Source: Tethya wilhelma (lineage: Eukaryota; Porifera; Demospongiae; Tethyida; Tethyidae). From it: a DNA stretch of 64,000 nucleotides. The stretch lies in contig CAXIPT010000003.1 in assembly GCA_964030475.1 (NCBI GenBank), positions 4,232,195 to 4,296,194 of the forward strand, in the 5' to 3' direction. Positions 49,588 to 60,659 of this stretch are shown in pieces (the stretch's first letter is position 1; each line of letters opens with the position of its first letter). The notes beneath the pieces were generated by a model that saw only the letters and a program-made list of their open reading frames with translations, made no database searches and was not told the DNA's origin. The translations under genes were made by a program, and so were the position numbers.

Positions 49588-49784
49588 CACGGGAGAAGAA
49601 AGACTTCAAATCCTCAGCAGATCAGATCCTGGTCTCGTCTTGGAAACCGCACAAAACACTACCCCTCGTATTAGTTCAAAATTTCACGATTTCCCTTATA
49701 ATTGGAGCAATTAAGGTAATGGTCGTCGGCGTAACTTACTAACAAGCATTCAGCATTCGAGCAGTGCAGATCACTTTGTGACAC
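49588..49784. promoter_or_regulatory. Bidirectional promoter EDEM3/SRD5A3
   Basis: 197 bp between divergent start codons of two N-glycan-pathway genes. Searching it for an ER-stress element would be informative; none is obvious by eye. Confidence 0.5.
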
Positions 49785-50794
49785 ATGATGGCAAGTGTGT
49801 ATGTGAGTGTATGTTTGTCTTGGCTTGCCTGGGTGATAGCTGGCGTGGTACTGCATGCTGGAGTCCACTTAAAGCACTACCTTCCCAGTCTGATCAGGGA
49901 TCTGCTGGAGTACGGAAAGCTGAGGAATGAGAAGAAGACTCAAATAGGACTATTCAACATCCCAAAGAGGTCTAATATCACAGTGTCATAGCTTGTATTT
50001 CAATAAGTCTACATTGGTATATGTATGATTTGAAATATCTCCATCATGACAGGTGGTTCACCCATTTCTACATATGGGGAGTCGTCTGGAACTACTCTCT
50101 CTTTGCTACGTTTCTCCTCACCTGCATCTCTGGAAGCCATCACATTGTTCCACTAGTGGATAAGGTTATCAATGCTACGGTTGGTGGCCAGGAGTGTGCA
50201 AGAGGGGGCCTCACACAGCACCATTTTGACACGACTCTGGTGATGTTCCTGGTGTGTGTGCAAGTCACTCGTCGTCTCTACGAGTGTCTCTTTGTCAGCG
50301 TCTTCTCAGCAGCTGCTCGCATGCACCCTGTACACTACCTCCTGGGAATCTACTTCTATTCCATGGTTGGAACTACTGCTCTGCTACACATGCAGTTTCG
50401 TGACACTACACCTCTTTCTTGGGACTCTGCCATTCATTGGTATCACATCGTGGGAGTCCTCCTGTTTCTCTGGGCCAGCTACCATCAGTACAGGTGCCAC
50501 CAGATACTGGCCGATTTGAGAAAGAACTCAAAGAAGAAGAAAGATGGGAAAGCAGAGTATGGATTGCCTCGAGGTGATTGGTTTGAACTGGTGTCCAGTC
50601 CTCATTTTCTTGCCGAGATTTTGATCTATGTGGCTCTAGTGATGTGTCAAGCTTGGTGGACAGCACTGTGGTGTGTCGTGTTGAGCACAATATGCACACT
50701 GTCGCTGAGTGCTAGACAGGTGCACTTGTGGTACAAAGAAAAATTTGAAGACTATCCCATAAATAGAAAAATACTGGTACCATGGTTGTATTGA
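49785..50794 (+). CDS. SRD5A3: Polyprenol reductase SRD5A3
   Basis: Two exons (49785-49969, 50053-50794) give 308 aa; human is 318. Six or seven hydrophobic helices. The C-terminal steroid 5-alpha-reductase domain shows QVTRRLYECLFVSVFS, MHPVHYLLGIYFY, HQYRCHQILADLRK, YGLPRGDWFELVSSPHFLAEI and the terminal VHLWYKEKFEDYPINRKILVPWLY-type ending (quoted pieces 50662-50794). It reduces polyprenol toward dolichol at the ER membrane, feeding N-glycosylation. Start: the first of two adjacent ATGs. The exon 1 donor is GTCTAA, weak but in phase (AG|G). Confidence 0.95.
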
Positions 50795-50866
50795 GAACAA
50801 GGTAGACTATATTGAACATCACTCTTCCTTGTATTTTAATAATATTGTAGTACTACACATTTATAT

Positions 50867-51511
50867 TCAAGTTTGTTTGGGCACATTTTTTCTTTTAGTC
50901 AGAGTTCTAGTTTCATCTACTCTAGCTCTGTGTATCTGAAAGGAAGGAGTCACCCACTGTCCACAGGAACACTGCTCCCCAGACCAATTGAACGACCCAA
51001 GACGAGCATTACACTTCGGACACAATATCTAAATACACACAATAATACCAGCAGCTGAAAACACAGAACTCTAAAATTCTTAAATGTTAACTTACCTTTC
51101 CCTCAACAGTGCCCAGCAGTGCAGACTCCATCCACTGCAGTGGTTCCAGGAAGAAGGAGCTACATGCTTTGGAAGTTTGACTGCTCAGTGCTAGAGGAGA
51201 GGCTACATCTGATGAAATAGCTTCATCTGTGTCGGGAGTAGACTCTGGTTTGGATCGCTTGTGCCACTTGAATGCACTTTGACCTTTACCAGGCACATGT
51301 GGCAATACACTCTCATCAGTGAATAACAAACGTCTGCAAAAAAAAATGTATGCATCTAGGCTTGGAGTGGAATCACATCACTTACCTGCATTTTCTACAC
51401 TTGTAATATGCTGTTGACTCAATGGCTTGAACAAAAGGGTCTGGTGATGCATGCAAGTTCTCCACAATACCAGTATCTAACCAAGTATAATACATGTGCT
51501 TTTAGAGACAG

Positions 51512-51581
<70 letters not shown>

Positions 51582-52211
51582 CCTGCACAGAGGAACAATG
51601 GTGGAAAGAGATTAATTATAATAGCAGAAGCCTACTAGTTAAAGAGCTGACCTTATTTCTGGTTTCTTCTCTTTCAATTCATCATGAACAACTTTGAACG
51701 GTCTTCCTTCAGACCACATAAGATATGCCAATACTACGGTAACACTCCGAGATATACCATACTGGCTAAAAGCATATAAACATCACATTAAATAGTCTAT
51801 GTGGTATACATACAGAGTACATTCTCACACATACCAGTGAACTAATACTGTTCCATTCTGAACACCTTCCTTGACGAAATGACAGCACGACTCAAAATGA
51901 TGCAACAAATCGGTAGACGGAAGGTCTGGTAAACAAACAAACTTTGTCTTAAAGTCAGCGGCTGCTTGTCCACTTGTAGCTTCTTCTTTTGCAACCTCTT
52001 TATCGACACTGGGACCACTCTCAGTAGCAACCTGATCCTTCCCAGTAGGTACTGTTGGCTGGTCGGTACAGAAGGACAGATCCACACGCTCATTGTCGAC
52101 TGTGAGTACATGTGTCACATTATATACTTTAGTGACACTCTTCATACGTGAAAACACTGCCATGGCATCTCCTGCACTGCCCAACAGAAGGCCTGGTCGT
52201 ACTTCCAACAT
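50867..52211 (-). CDS. DUSP12: DUSP12/YVH1 dual-specificity phosphatase with zinc-binding tail (one internal exon not found)
   Basis: Recognised exons: 51835-52211, 51652-51765, 51386-51476, 51096-51333, 50867-51028. The catalytic motif is created across a junction as HCQYGISRS (HCx5R). The zinc-binding C-terminal region is clear: YYKCRKCRRLLF, SSFFLEPLQWMESALLG, ILCPKCNARLGSFNW, GEQCSCGQWVTPSFQIHRARVD. Family role: phosphatase with a ribosome-biogenesis function through the zinc domain. The exon normally encoding about 45 residues after KKPEIR is missing: exon 2 ends in phase 2 while the next exon expects phase 1, and the interval holds a GA/CT repeat (51513-51579) that starts right where the exon should. 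Its stop is 72 bp from the SRD5A3 stop. Confidence 0.88.
51513..51579. repeat. CT microsatellite at the site of the missing DUSP12 exon
   Basis: On the sense strand a CTGTGCAG acceptor at 51583-51590 is followed by GCC (completing Arg-Pro) and then only GA repeats. Confidence 0.75.
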
Positions 52212-52562
52212 GGTGGTAGATCAGTACAGTTTCTCTTCTAGTAGTACTTTAGTAATTTCCTAATCTGGAGGAAGAAGAAAGAGAGGTAGACAAAGTAACT
52301 ATCATCAAATCCCATTAGAATGCAATTCTAGTTGCAAACTTACTAGTATAAAAGGCTCACCTGTGCACTGTCATGGAGATTGCACAAAGCATGAGTAAGC
52401 ATGAGCAACAGTAATAGGCAAAGATCGTTAGAAATACAAATTATGCCTCATCACATAATTATTCATAATTGCACACACATCATAATAATTTATTATAGAT
52501 CCATGCAGCACACTTCCTCTTCTACATGTACAACTAGGTTAAAATAAAACTACACACAGTAT

Positions 52563-53931
52563 TCAAGACATCTTAGTTCTCATTCTCTTCCTGCACACAG
52601 AGAGGAAACAACCAAGCTCACAGTGACAGACAACAAAATGTCGTGGTGATTTGGGATGACAACACACCTTGTTTCAAGTCTGACCGAGGTGTACTCATAC
52701 CAGAGATAGTTAGGAATCTGTGACAAATCCTTAATAAGAAACATCTCCGAGATCCGCCTAATGATAACACCAAACACACTGTCACACCAGTAGCAGTAGT
52801 ACTAATACCATTTATGTCAACTTGTCACAAACATAATATACAGCCTCAGCATCTTTGATAGTGTGAGATTGACATACCAAGAGAAGATTTGAGGGAAGTA
52901 TGGAGAGATAAGGTGCTGCACTAGCAAGAACCACAAGACAGCACAAACACTTCCGGCCCCCAGTCCACACACAATCTGAGACAGAGTGTGGTAGCTCAAA
53001 TACAACCTGAAAGTGAATGCAAATGTGTACGGATATATAGTACTACTGAATGTGAACTTTCGCGAAATTGGTGTGCTAGCACAAGCATACCTGCTCACAC
53101 ACACAGCCAATGCAGCAAACACAGAAGCTGCAGCTGCCAAACTCTTCCACACATAATCATAAACTCCTACAGACAACTTTACTCTGTTTGTGGACAGAAA
53201 GAAAGTACAACTGACAACATTGTGTGTGTATAAAAATATCACACAAGCAAAACCAAACTACACAGATACATGTGTAGATAGTTGACTCTGTACCAACACA
53301 AGTACACACACCTCGTGAAAATAAAGAGGGTAAAGTAAGTTGCAAAGAAGGCCATGAACTGAGCATGGCTAGAAGGCATCCCATACTCCACAAACAAGGA
53401 GTGGGTGTACACATCTGCATAGGTAAGTGGTAGATGTATAGCTGAGCATATGTGTGAACAAAGTGATGAATACTAAGTTATGTATTTTCTGACCATTTCT
53501 AGGTCTGGGCTCTTTAATAATGTGCTTGAGGAGAAAATTAAAACCTTCATTCAGTACAATTCCTATGAAGTATACAACCTGCAGATATATGCAGACATGT
53601 AGTACAGTTTAGACACACACAGTTTGATCTACCGTGACATACAGTGTGTAGATCTCTTCTAAATAGTATTAGTGTCACAAAAGCAACCAGTAGAAAGATG
53701 GGTGTAAGGCTGAACCAAGCCAGGAGCATGCCAAGCAGATCACCTAATTGCAGGTGTGTTAAATAACTAAAATGAGGTCAAAGTTCAACAATTCGTACAC
53801 TCAAACGGATTGTAGCATCCATAAGCAATAAGTTAGCACTCACCTTCAATGTACTGCACATGTGTTAGCGTGATAGGGACCCGCAGAGGCATCTGACAGT
53901 CAGGTTCCAAGCAACTTCCTTCTTCTGCCAT
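52563..53931 (-). CDS. DOLPP1: Dolichyldiphosphatase 1
   Basis: Eight in-phase exons: 53844-53931, 53643-53743, 53494-53578, 53312-53414, 53091-53183, 52878-53006, 52668-52757, 52563-52590; 238 aa, the same length as human DOLPP1. PAP2-superfamily phosphatase signatures are present: [11 protein letters not shown] (KxxxxxxRP), [10 protein letters not shown] (PSGH-type, here PSSH) and [16 protein letters not shown] (SRxxxxxH). Four membrane helices. It hydrolyses dolichyl diphosphate in the ER lumen so the carrier lipid is recycled. Last exon is only 28 nt. Tandem downstream of nothing on its strand but DUSP12 (stop to start 351 bp). Confidence 0.95.
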
Positions 53932-54252
53932 TTTGATGTACACGTGGGATACTTCAAAGCGCATGCGCAAATCATGAGTGTTCCATAAGGGGGCGGGGCA
54001 CATATTTTAGCAAGGAACATTATAGCTGTCCAATTTCTGCTACACTGGAACCTTTTATATGTGTTGTGCTGGTCTATTCCCTAGACGTAACTTGAAGTCA
54101 GTCACCGGCAATTTAAGCAAATCTACATTTGCGTGTGGACGAGTTTGTGAGCCCCTCCCCTTTAGTGCAATGCAAGGTAAAAATACTAAACCCAAACCTG
54201 TCAGCAAAAGGAAGATCATGTTTCACTTGATCTGTTGTTAGGTGGAATGTAA
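53932..54252. promoter_or_regulatory. Divergent intergenic region DOLPP1 / unknown gene
   Basis: 321 bp, no coding sequence recognised. It contains a GCGCATGCGC palindrome at 53960-53969, resembling an NRF1-type core, 30 bp upstream of the DOLPP1 start. Confidence 0.45.
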
Positions 54253-54417
54253 ATGGCATCCAGAGGACAGAAGAAGGTACCAAAAAGTGCAGCATACTTG
54301 AAATCAATACCTCCAAATGAGAAGAGAAAGAAGAGATATTCTTCATCAGCAGCTGTCCAGAGAGTGCCTATACAACCTCCTGTAAGCTGCAGCTGCTTTG
54401 TGAAAAAAAAACAACAT

Positions 54418-54448
<31 letters not shown>

Positions 54449-55850
54449 TCCATGCAGGTGTGTGGAGTTCAACCTGGTAGAGCTTTAGAGCTGAAGACTT
54501 CGCTTGGGATCCTCAAAGCCAAGGAGTTGTTAGCAAGGCAACAGGCAGAGCAGCAGAGAGTTGAAGAAGCTGGTGACGATTTATCACTGTTGCAGAAAGC
54601 ATACTCACATAAAGGACAACTAAAACATGGCAGGTAATGATATTGAGCTATTATGTACCTTTAATATTAGTGTGCTAATTTGATTATATATAGATACGTA
54701 TCTGATATCCACTGTAGGTTGCAACCCTTAGGTGTTGTCAGTGATTCTGTTATCTTGCCTACAGATTGTCTGGGAGTCATTCCAGGTAAGTCTTATTGCT
54801 TCAATCAAGTGCATGTGATGATAATTCTATGATGATGTCTCATTGTTTCTAGTGAGTCCAAAGGCCAGCCCATCAAGAAAACAGAGGCCAAGATCTTCCA
54901 CAGCTCCTGGTATTCATTTCGACCTTCCCGACTCAAACTCACAAATGCACAGTTTTGAAAGAGTCAGTAAGAAAGTAAATTTAAAACGAAGAAGCTATTC
55001 GGCAGTTCTCACCCGTCAATTAAGAACGGAACAACTCTTACAATTGCTCTCTATATCAAAGCATACTGGATTTGTACCTTCAAGTAATGGACTAATGGAC
55101 AATGTATCTGATACAAACAACACAGCTCCGCAAGACAGACTGTCACCTAGAAGCAAACATTCTCTTTCCTCCCCCTCATCCTCAACAGCAGCACCAGCAG
55201 GCATTCTTCCACCAGTGGTGCAACACGGGGAACTTGGAATGACAATCAAAGTTCAAAGATTGAAAAAACACAAAGTGACTGATTCAGAAACATCTCATGA
55301 ATCAGTCACGCCCCGGCAGCCTGATCAGTCACTGATTGCTAGTACTCCTAAAAAGAGTCCGGCTTCAAATTCCAGTTCAGACAGCCAGCCAAAGTTACCT
55401 CAGATTCAAGCCAGTCCAGAAGAAAAGAAAGTCAAACAAGAGAGTGTTGAAGAGGTAAAATCATCCGCTCCATCCTCCACCAGTCCCCCTCCTCAGACTG
55501 TCCAAGAGAGCCCCGTCAAGAACTCTACACCATCCACCAGCCCAATGAAGGTCAGCATTGTGTCAATCGGAGAGACAAATAAAGGGGTCGAATCTCAAAG
55601 TAAAGTTGCAAAGTACAAACGTCACACAAGTGGCAAACAGAGCAGTGGCCGATTGAGCCTAGGATGGAGCTCCCCTCAGCCCATCGAACCAGTGAAGGGA
55701 AGTCCCCTGAACACACCCACTAAGAGAGTGGCTGTTGTCTCTCACACAATTAAAACTGAAACTGATCATGATGATGGTAGAGCTTGGACACCTGGCTTGA
55801 CAATTGATGTAGATGTAAATGAATTTTTAGCAGACCTTGACGACACTTAG
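54253..55850 (+). CDS. Unknown, mostly disordered 456-aa protein
   Basis: Exons 54253-54381, 54458-54633, 54718-54785, 54853-55850 join in phase. The start is basic (MASRGQKKVPKSAAYLKSIPP). A short helical segment, ELKTSLGILKAKELLARQQAEQQ, looks like the only ordered part. Residues about 125-456 are Ser/Pro/Lys-rich with many SP/TP sites and basic clusters (KKVNLKRRS), suggesting a nuclear or cytoskeletal regulatory protein. An IKTE sequence near the end fits a sumoylation consensus. I do not recognise the family. A TTTA microsatellite (54419-54449) precedes exon 2's acceptor. Confidence 0.65.
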
Positions 55851-56047
55851 CGTAGCTTAGTGTAGCTTAAATCAATACCATTTTATATTGTCCCATTTTA
55901 TACTTTTATCTGAGAATAACGTTAAACAAAGGTATATTAATTTTAAAAGAGAGAGCATGAAAGCTACTAAAGAAGTTGATTGGTGCATTCAAGTGATGAA
56001 CAGTAATAATAAATGTAGATTTACAGAAACTTGATGTCATTTGTGAG

Positions 56048-56050
<3 letters not shown>

Positions 56051-56089
<39 letters not shown>
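56051..56089. repeat. GA microsatellite in the TAF13 3' region
   Basis: About 20 GA units, 52 bp beyond the TAF13 stop. Confidence 0.8.
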
Positions 56090-56093
<4 letters not shown>

Positions 56094-56140
56094 AAGGAAT
56101 AGTGATGAAGACTACTTGTGCACTTGTGAAGATGATGTAT

Positions 56141-56830
56141 TCACAAATCAAAAGGTTCACTCTCTTCAGAAAATGCTTTTTTGGCTTTGTCAATCTGCTC
56201 CTTCATCATCAACAAGTCTCTCACTCGCGAATACTTCTTTGGGTCTTTACGAATGATGAATATGATATCATTTACGTGAACTCTCCCACTCTTTCCAACC
56301 TCCATAGCTTTTGTTGTCATCTCCGTGATAAACTGTACCACCAGCTCTTCCACAAGATCAACTGTTTCAGAATAGGGGTTAGCATCATCACCAAAACCAT
56401 GCATCATGTACTTCAACTCTCTGTGGAACAGTCGGCGTTTCTTTGCAGGAGGTGGACCATCATGGCCGCTTGAAGTGCTACTGTGAGAGAATGAGACAGC
56501 AGCTGAGGGTGCAGGTGAAGGAGTGCGTCCACTGCTAAGATGGGAGAGGCCTAAAGCTGGTGAAGGACTTCGACCACCGAGGATGGCATTCACTGCCGGC
56601 GAGGGACTCCTGTTTACGGGCTTACTGAGCTGTATGTAGGGATAGGAAGGAGGGAAGATTGTAGTGTCTGAACTTGAACTACTGCTGCCAGTGTTTCTTG
56701 GAAGTGCGAGCGATCCTGCTATAGTTGCACCACCTGGGAGTTGGCTCAGCTGTAGAGGAGGGGTGGTGGAAGAGGTTGAACTAGATTTTTCTGGTGAAGA
56801 AGAGTCGGTGCTTTGTTTATTTGAAGCCAT
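56141..56830 (-). CDS. TAF13: TFIID subunit TAF13
   Basis: Single-exon frame of 229 codons. The last 100 residues are the conserved TAF13 histone fold: LFHRELKYMMHGFGDD, VDLVEELVVQFITEMTTKAMEVG, GRVHVNDIIFIIRKDPKKYSRVRDLLMMKEQI, ending EPFDL. The first 130 residues are a Ser/Pro-rich low-complexity extension with repeated SPSPA units, absent from the 124-aa human protein. It pairs with TAF11 in TFIID and contacts TBP. It lacks introns and starts 182 bp from the divergent centrosomin-like gene. Confidence 0.93.
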   Translation of the reverse strand: MASNKQSTDSSSPEKSSSTSSTTPPLQLSQLPGGATIAGSLALPRNTGSSSSSSDTTIFPPSYPYIQLSKPVNRSPSPAVNAILGGRSPSPALGLSHLSSGRTPSPAPSAAVSFSHSSTSSGHDGPPPAKKRRLFHRELKYMMHGFGDDANPYSETVDLVEELVVQFITEMTTKAMEVGKSGRVHVNDIIFIIRKDPKKYSRVRDLLMMKEQIDKAKKAFSEESEPFDL

Positions 56831-57012
56831 ACTTTCTTCAGAGTTGACTGTTCTATTTAATGCCCACCAAACAAATTCTAACTAAAGCGCACTATCATGA
56901 CGTCACTAGCTCGTGGCGGGTGAACTACTCGTACTCACAAAGCTGACTCTTGCTCAAACGACTTGAGATTACCATTCTTCATTCTCTGGGGAGAGTGATA
57001 GAAGGAGCAAAG

Positions 57013-58809
57013 ATGGCTTCTATAGCTGAAGATCAGTCTTTACCTCTAGATTTAAATGGAACGTAAGTTTTAAGTGAAGGTTGCACTTGAGTTCATAAAC
57101 TAGATATATTGTGGTATGTGGTAAAATAGTTCAGTACAGAATTTACACTAGGAAGTTCAATCTACGTCTTATAGTGGAACAGCACATAAAGAGTAAAAAT
57201 GATAATTTTGGAGAAGCATCGCTAGCCTGTTCTTTCTTGGATGGATTTTTGTGTATTGAAAGTTCATCAGTGTAAACGATAATGTATGTTTAGATGACTC
57301 ATATAAGGAAGTCATATCACAGTGTCAACGACTGTACGCATAACATTGAATGCCAGATTACTGTATGTGCAAACCACACTGCAAAACACATGCACGCACG
57401 CACACACACACACACCAGATCAAACCAGTTGGTGATGTCCAACCACGACTCAACGGTCAATGATCTCACATCGTCCATCTCCAGTGAACTGGAGCAGCCT
57501 GGTGAGTCAGTGAAATGATGCAGACAGCTTCGTAGTGATGACTGTGTTGTGAATGTCTGATGTGTGTGTGTGTATAGGGACATTTCGTAACTTGACCAGT
57601 GCTGGGAAGATGTCTCCCCATAGGACCAGGACGATGAGAGACCAAGAGTCGGTATGTGTGTGTGTGTGTGTGCAGCACTGTTGCGATGGTTTAAATTCAT
57701 TGGTTTGATGAACTAGTCCTGTGTCAGTATTCAAACTATAGGCACTTGAACAACAATATCACCTATTTATGAACACGCACACTTCTAACTCCCAAATGCA
57801 GCAACTTCTCGAGTTGAAGAAGGACAATTTTGGTCTCAAGCTCCGGATCTATCATCTTGAAGAGGCCCTACGTAGCCAGTGGGGTGAGAAAGATGATGGG
57901 TGGCAGATGGTGAGGCACTAGCTGAGTTGGTACTGTCAGTGAAAATCTAATTTTGATTGAATTACAGAACATAGAGCTGCAAGTCCAGATGGACAGCTTG
58001 AAGAAGGACATGGCAGAGAAAGACGAACTGCTGATGCAAGCAAAGTGAGTTGACATCTGTTATCAGAGGAGGGGTAGGATACGAGTTGCTCCTTTGCTAT
58101 AGCCTCGTAAACCAACCTCTCCCCGCTCGGCTTATTGGAGTGGGTAAGGCCTGTCTTATGAGGCTAACTTCACCGAGCTGACTAGTCTGGGATTTGATCA
58201 CGTGCACCCACTTGTTGAGTCAGCAAAGCTGCTGCACTTGTGCCTAGTTATTTCTCACCTCCCGACTCTTACAGTCACATACATCACATGTGTATATTAT
58301 TGTATTTCATTCAGAGGTGCTATTGACAAGATGGCCAAGCAGCACGAGGCCCATCTCCGAGAGCTTCAGAACCAGAGTGCCATGTCACAGACCGAGGAAC
58401 TGGAGAAACTGGAACAGAAGCTGGCAGAGCAAGAAGACGATCTAGCCCTGGCACAGCAGGATGCAGAGGATGCCATTAGAAGATCTGTAAGCTTTTTTTC
58501 TGCACATTTACTGTATATATACACACTCACTCACATGTGTACATGTATTGTGTAGGAGAAATTGACAGCACTCAATGACCAACTTGAAGATGAACTTAAA
58601 AACAAAGTATTAAAGGAATTGTCTTGCACTGCAATACAGTATTCATTGCTGTGTTCTTCTCATCCTAGAATGATCAGTTGGATCAACTCGAGCAGATGCT
58701 AGAGAAGCTTCAAGAGGCTGTGGCAGAGAAGGAAGCACAGGATGCCCAGCGTGCTCGCACACCAACTCGAAGCACAGGCATTCAGACCACTGAACCCATA
58801 GCTGCAAAG
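57013..58809 (+). CDS. Centrosomin/CDK5RAP2-type CM1 coiled-coil protein, 5' part only
   Basis: Eight in-phase exons, 252 codons, no stop reached: 57013-57062, 57419-57501, 57578-57651, 57802-57909, 57968-58044, 58315-58486, 58556-58606, 58669-58809. Exons 3-4 encode a CM1 (Cnn_1N) motif: SPHRTRTMRDQESQ followed by LLELKKDNFGLKLRIYHLEE. CM1 recruits gamma-tubulin ring complexes to centrosomes in CDK5RAP2, myomegalin and fly Cnn. Exons 5-8 are continuous coiled coil (ELEKLEQKLAEQEDD; DQLDQLEQMLEKLQEA). Family proteins usually exceed 1000 aa, so most of the gene is missing. Exon 8 ends at a GTACAT donor (phase 0), 18 bp before a repeat block. Confidence 0.82.
58064..58250. mobile_element. Degenerate inverted-repeat element with a nested foldback
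   Basis: The left part CAGAGGAGGGGTAGGATACG and the right part containing GAGTCAGCAAAG and TGATCACGTGCACC resemble the ends of the 17780-17931 MITE. Within it, 58100-58166 is a second inverted repeat (TAGCCTCGTAAACC / TCTTATGAGGCTA) similar to the TAGCC family. It lies in intron 5 of the CM1 gene. Confidence 0.5.
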
Positions 58810-58826
58810 GTACATGACCACTAATT

Positions 58827-59165
58827 AAGCCTCGGTGCGTGCGTAGCACGTGCAGAGGGTTACGGTAGTCGTTTTGTCTGTCTGTCTGTCCCATCGAAAT
58901 CTCAAGAAAGACAGCTAAGCTATAGATCATTATAGCTAGCTGTGGTTAGCTAGCCTGGCTCTTACTGAGGCCCAGCTCAGTGCTAGACTTTGACGGCAGC
59001 TGAGTATTCCAATGCATGTACATAACTGTAGCAGAGCTCATCTGGTTTATAGTCTGTAACATGTGCTGCTTCACCATAGCCGTGTTAGCTATGCCGGCCA
59101 CTAGATGGATCATAGCCTGTAGTTTTGAAGTTTTCAGTGATACTGAGTTATGTTACACCCTTCAT
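58827..59165. mobile_element. Tandem element unit 1 (Helentron-like non-autonomous)
   Basis: The left end AAGCCTCGGTGCGTGCGTAG is followed by GGTAGTCGTTTTGTCTGTCTG, the same order as units 2 and 3. The right end is degraded (ACACCCTTCATTTTAATGGG) and leads into a minisatellite array. No coding capacity. Confidence 0.6.
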
Positions 59166-59440
59166 TTTAATGGGAAAAGGCTCTTGGGTTCTCCACTAGT
59201 TTTAATGGGAAAAGGTTCTTGGGTTCTCCACTAGTTTTAATGAGAAAAGGTTCTTGGGTTCTCCACTAGTTTTAATGGGAAAAGGTTCTTGGGTTCTCCA
59301 CTAGTTTTAATGGGAAAAGGTTCTTGGGTTCTCCACTAGTTTTTGTGGGAAAGGTTCTTGGGTTCTCAGTAGTTTTAGTGGGAAAGGTTCTTGGGTTCTC
59401 AGTAGTTTTAGTGGGAAAGGTTCTTGGGTTCTCCACTAGT
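59166..59440. repeat. About 35-bp minisatellite, array 1
   Basis: About eight head-to-tail units of the type GGTTCTTGGGTTCTCCACTA followed by GTTTTAATGGGAAAA, with small deletions in the last copies. Confidence 0.9.
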
Positions 59441-59443
59441 TAA

Positions 59444-60188
59444 CCCTTGGCGTGTGAAACACGCCGAAAGGGTTATAGTAGTCGTTTTTTCCGTGTGTGT
59501 GTGCGTGTGTGTGTGTGTGTGTGTTCACTCTTAATCTGAAGAACAGCAAGTCTACTCTGAAAATTAAGGACATAGGCATGGAGTACTGATGTTCATCTAA
59601 AAAAAATATGTGTATCAGAAGCTAAAAGCTTATAGTTCTTGAGCTATGCCAGGATTTTCAGTCCGAGCCATCGCTCGGGTGGCCATTTTGGCTACGTGGC
59701 CCCACCCACTATAGCACTACGTATACGTATATGTATACGTATATGTATAGCGAGCTAACGAGAGTTGCCTGATCGTGCGCTAGCTGCACCTCGCTAGAAC
59801 ACTGGAAGTCTGAGAGAGCGACACTGACTCTAGTATAAATGCTTAGACGTAACAGAGTATTTCTAGTCCAAGCGCTTGTGTTTTGCAAACTCTGCAGCAA
59901 GATAGCTTGTGATAATATTATGATCGCGACGTTGCCTAAGTAGCCACGCCCATGCACAGTACAGTCTGCATGCATTGCCAGCCTCGATGTTATACAGCTG
60001 CAGTAAAGTATAGAAAGTGTGTTTTACATGAGATTGCAATGCTGGCAGTATACGTACAATCATGCCTCGATATCCTTCCTCATTGCCTCATTATAATGCA
60101 TGCAATAAATATTGTATTGTATAGACGGTGTGTATCACAGTGTCTATACCCCGAGGGTTGTGCACCATGCATATGGTGCCTTTCATTT
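59444..60188. mobile_element. Tandem element unit 2 (Helentron-like non-autonomous)
   Basis: The left end AACCCTTGGCGTGTG forms a hairpin with AACACGCC, then AGTAGTCGTTTTTTCC and a GT microsatellite. The right end CCCCGAGGGTTGTGCACC is followed by a hairpin (GCACCATGCATATGGTGC) and CTTTCATTTTAATGGG, the minisatellite start. Confidence 0.65.
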
Positions 60189-60270
60189 TAATGGGGAAAG
60201 GTTCTTGGGTTCTCCACTAGTTTTAGTGGGAAAGGTTCTTGGGTTCTCCACTAGTTTTAGTGGGAAAGAA
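60189..60270. repeat. About 35-bp minisatellite, array 2
   Basis: Two to three units of the same sequence as array 1, interrupted on the right by a foldback. Confidence 0.85.
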
Positions 60271-60275
60271 CCCAG

Positions 60276-60569
60276 CAACACATTACCAGGCTTATCTCAG
60301 CCTAAGAAGGTCGTATTGAGATGGGGCTGGCACCATTGTGGTCAGAGTGATGAGAGCTTTCAAATGATATGGTTTACTTGTGAAATTGGAAAAATTTTGT
60401 CAAAATCGCACTTGACCAAAGGCATCTCATGGTTTTTGATGATTTTCATCAAAATTTAAATCTGGCATCAAAATATATCATTTGAAAGATCTCTTTGTGC
60501 TGATCACAATGGTATCAATCCCAGCTCAATACGACCTTTCTATGCTGAGATATTCTAGATAATGTGTTG
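60276..60569. mobile_element. Imperfect inverted-repeat foldback inside the minisatellite
   Basis: Left CAACACATTACC...GAAGGTCGTATTGAGATGGG and right ...TCAATACGACCTTTCTATGC...AATGTGTTG are reverse complements over about 95 bp with mismatches. The inner sequence also pairs (CTTTCAAATGATAT / ATATCATTTGAAAG). Confidence 0.7.
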
Positions 60570-60659
60570 AGAACCTATATACCATCATACAGTGATGAGA
60601 AACCAAGAACCTATAACCATCATACGTGATGAGAAACCAATGGATTATAGCCTTTGGTC

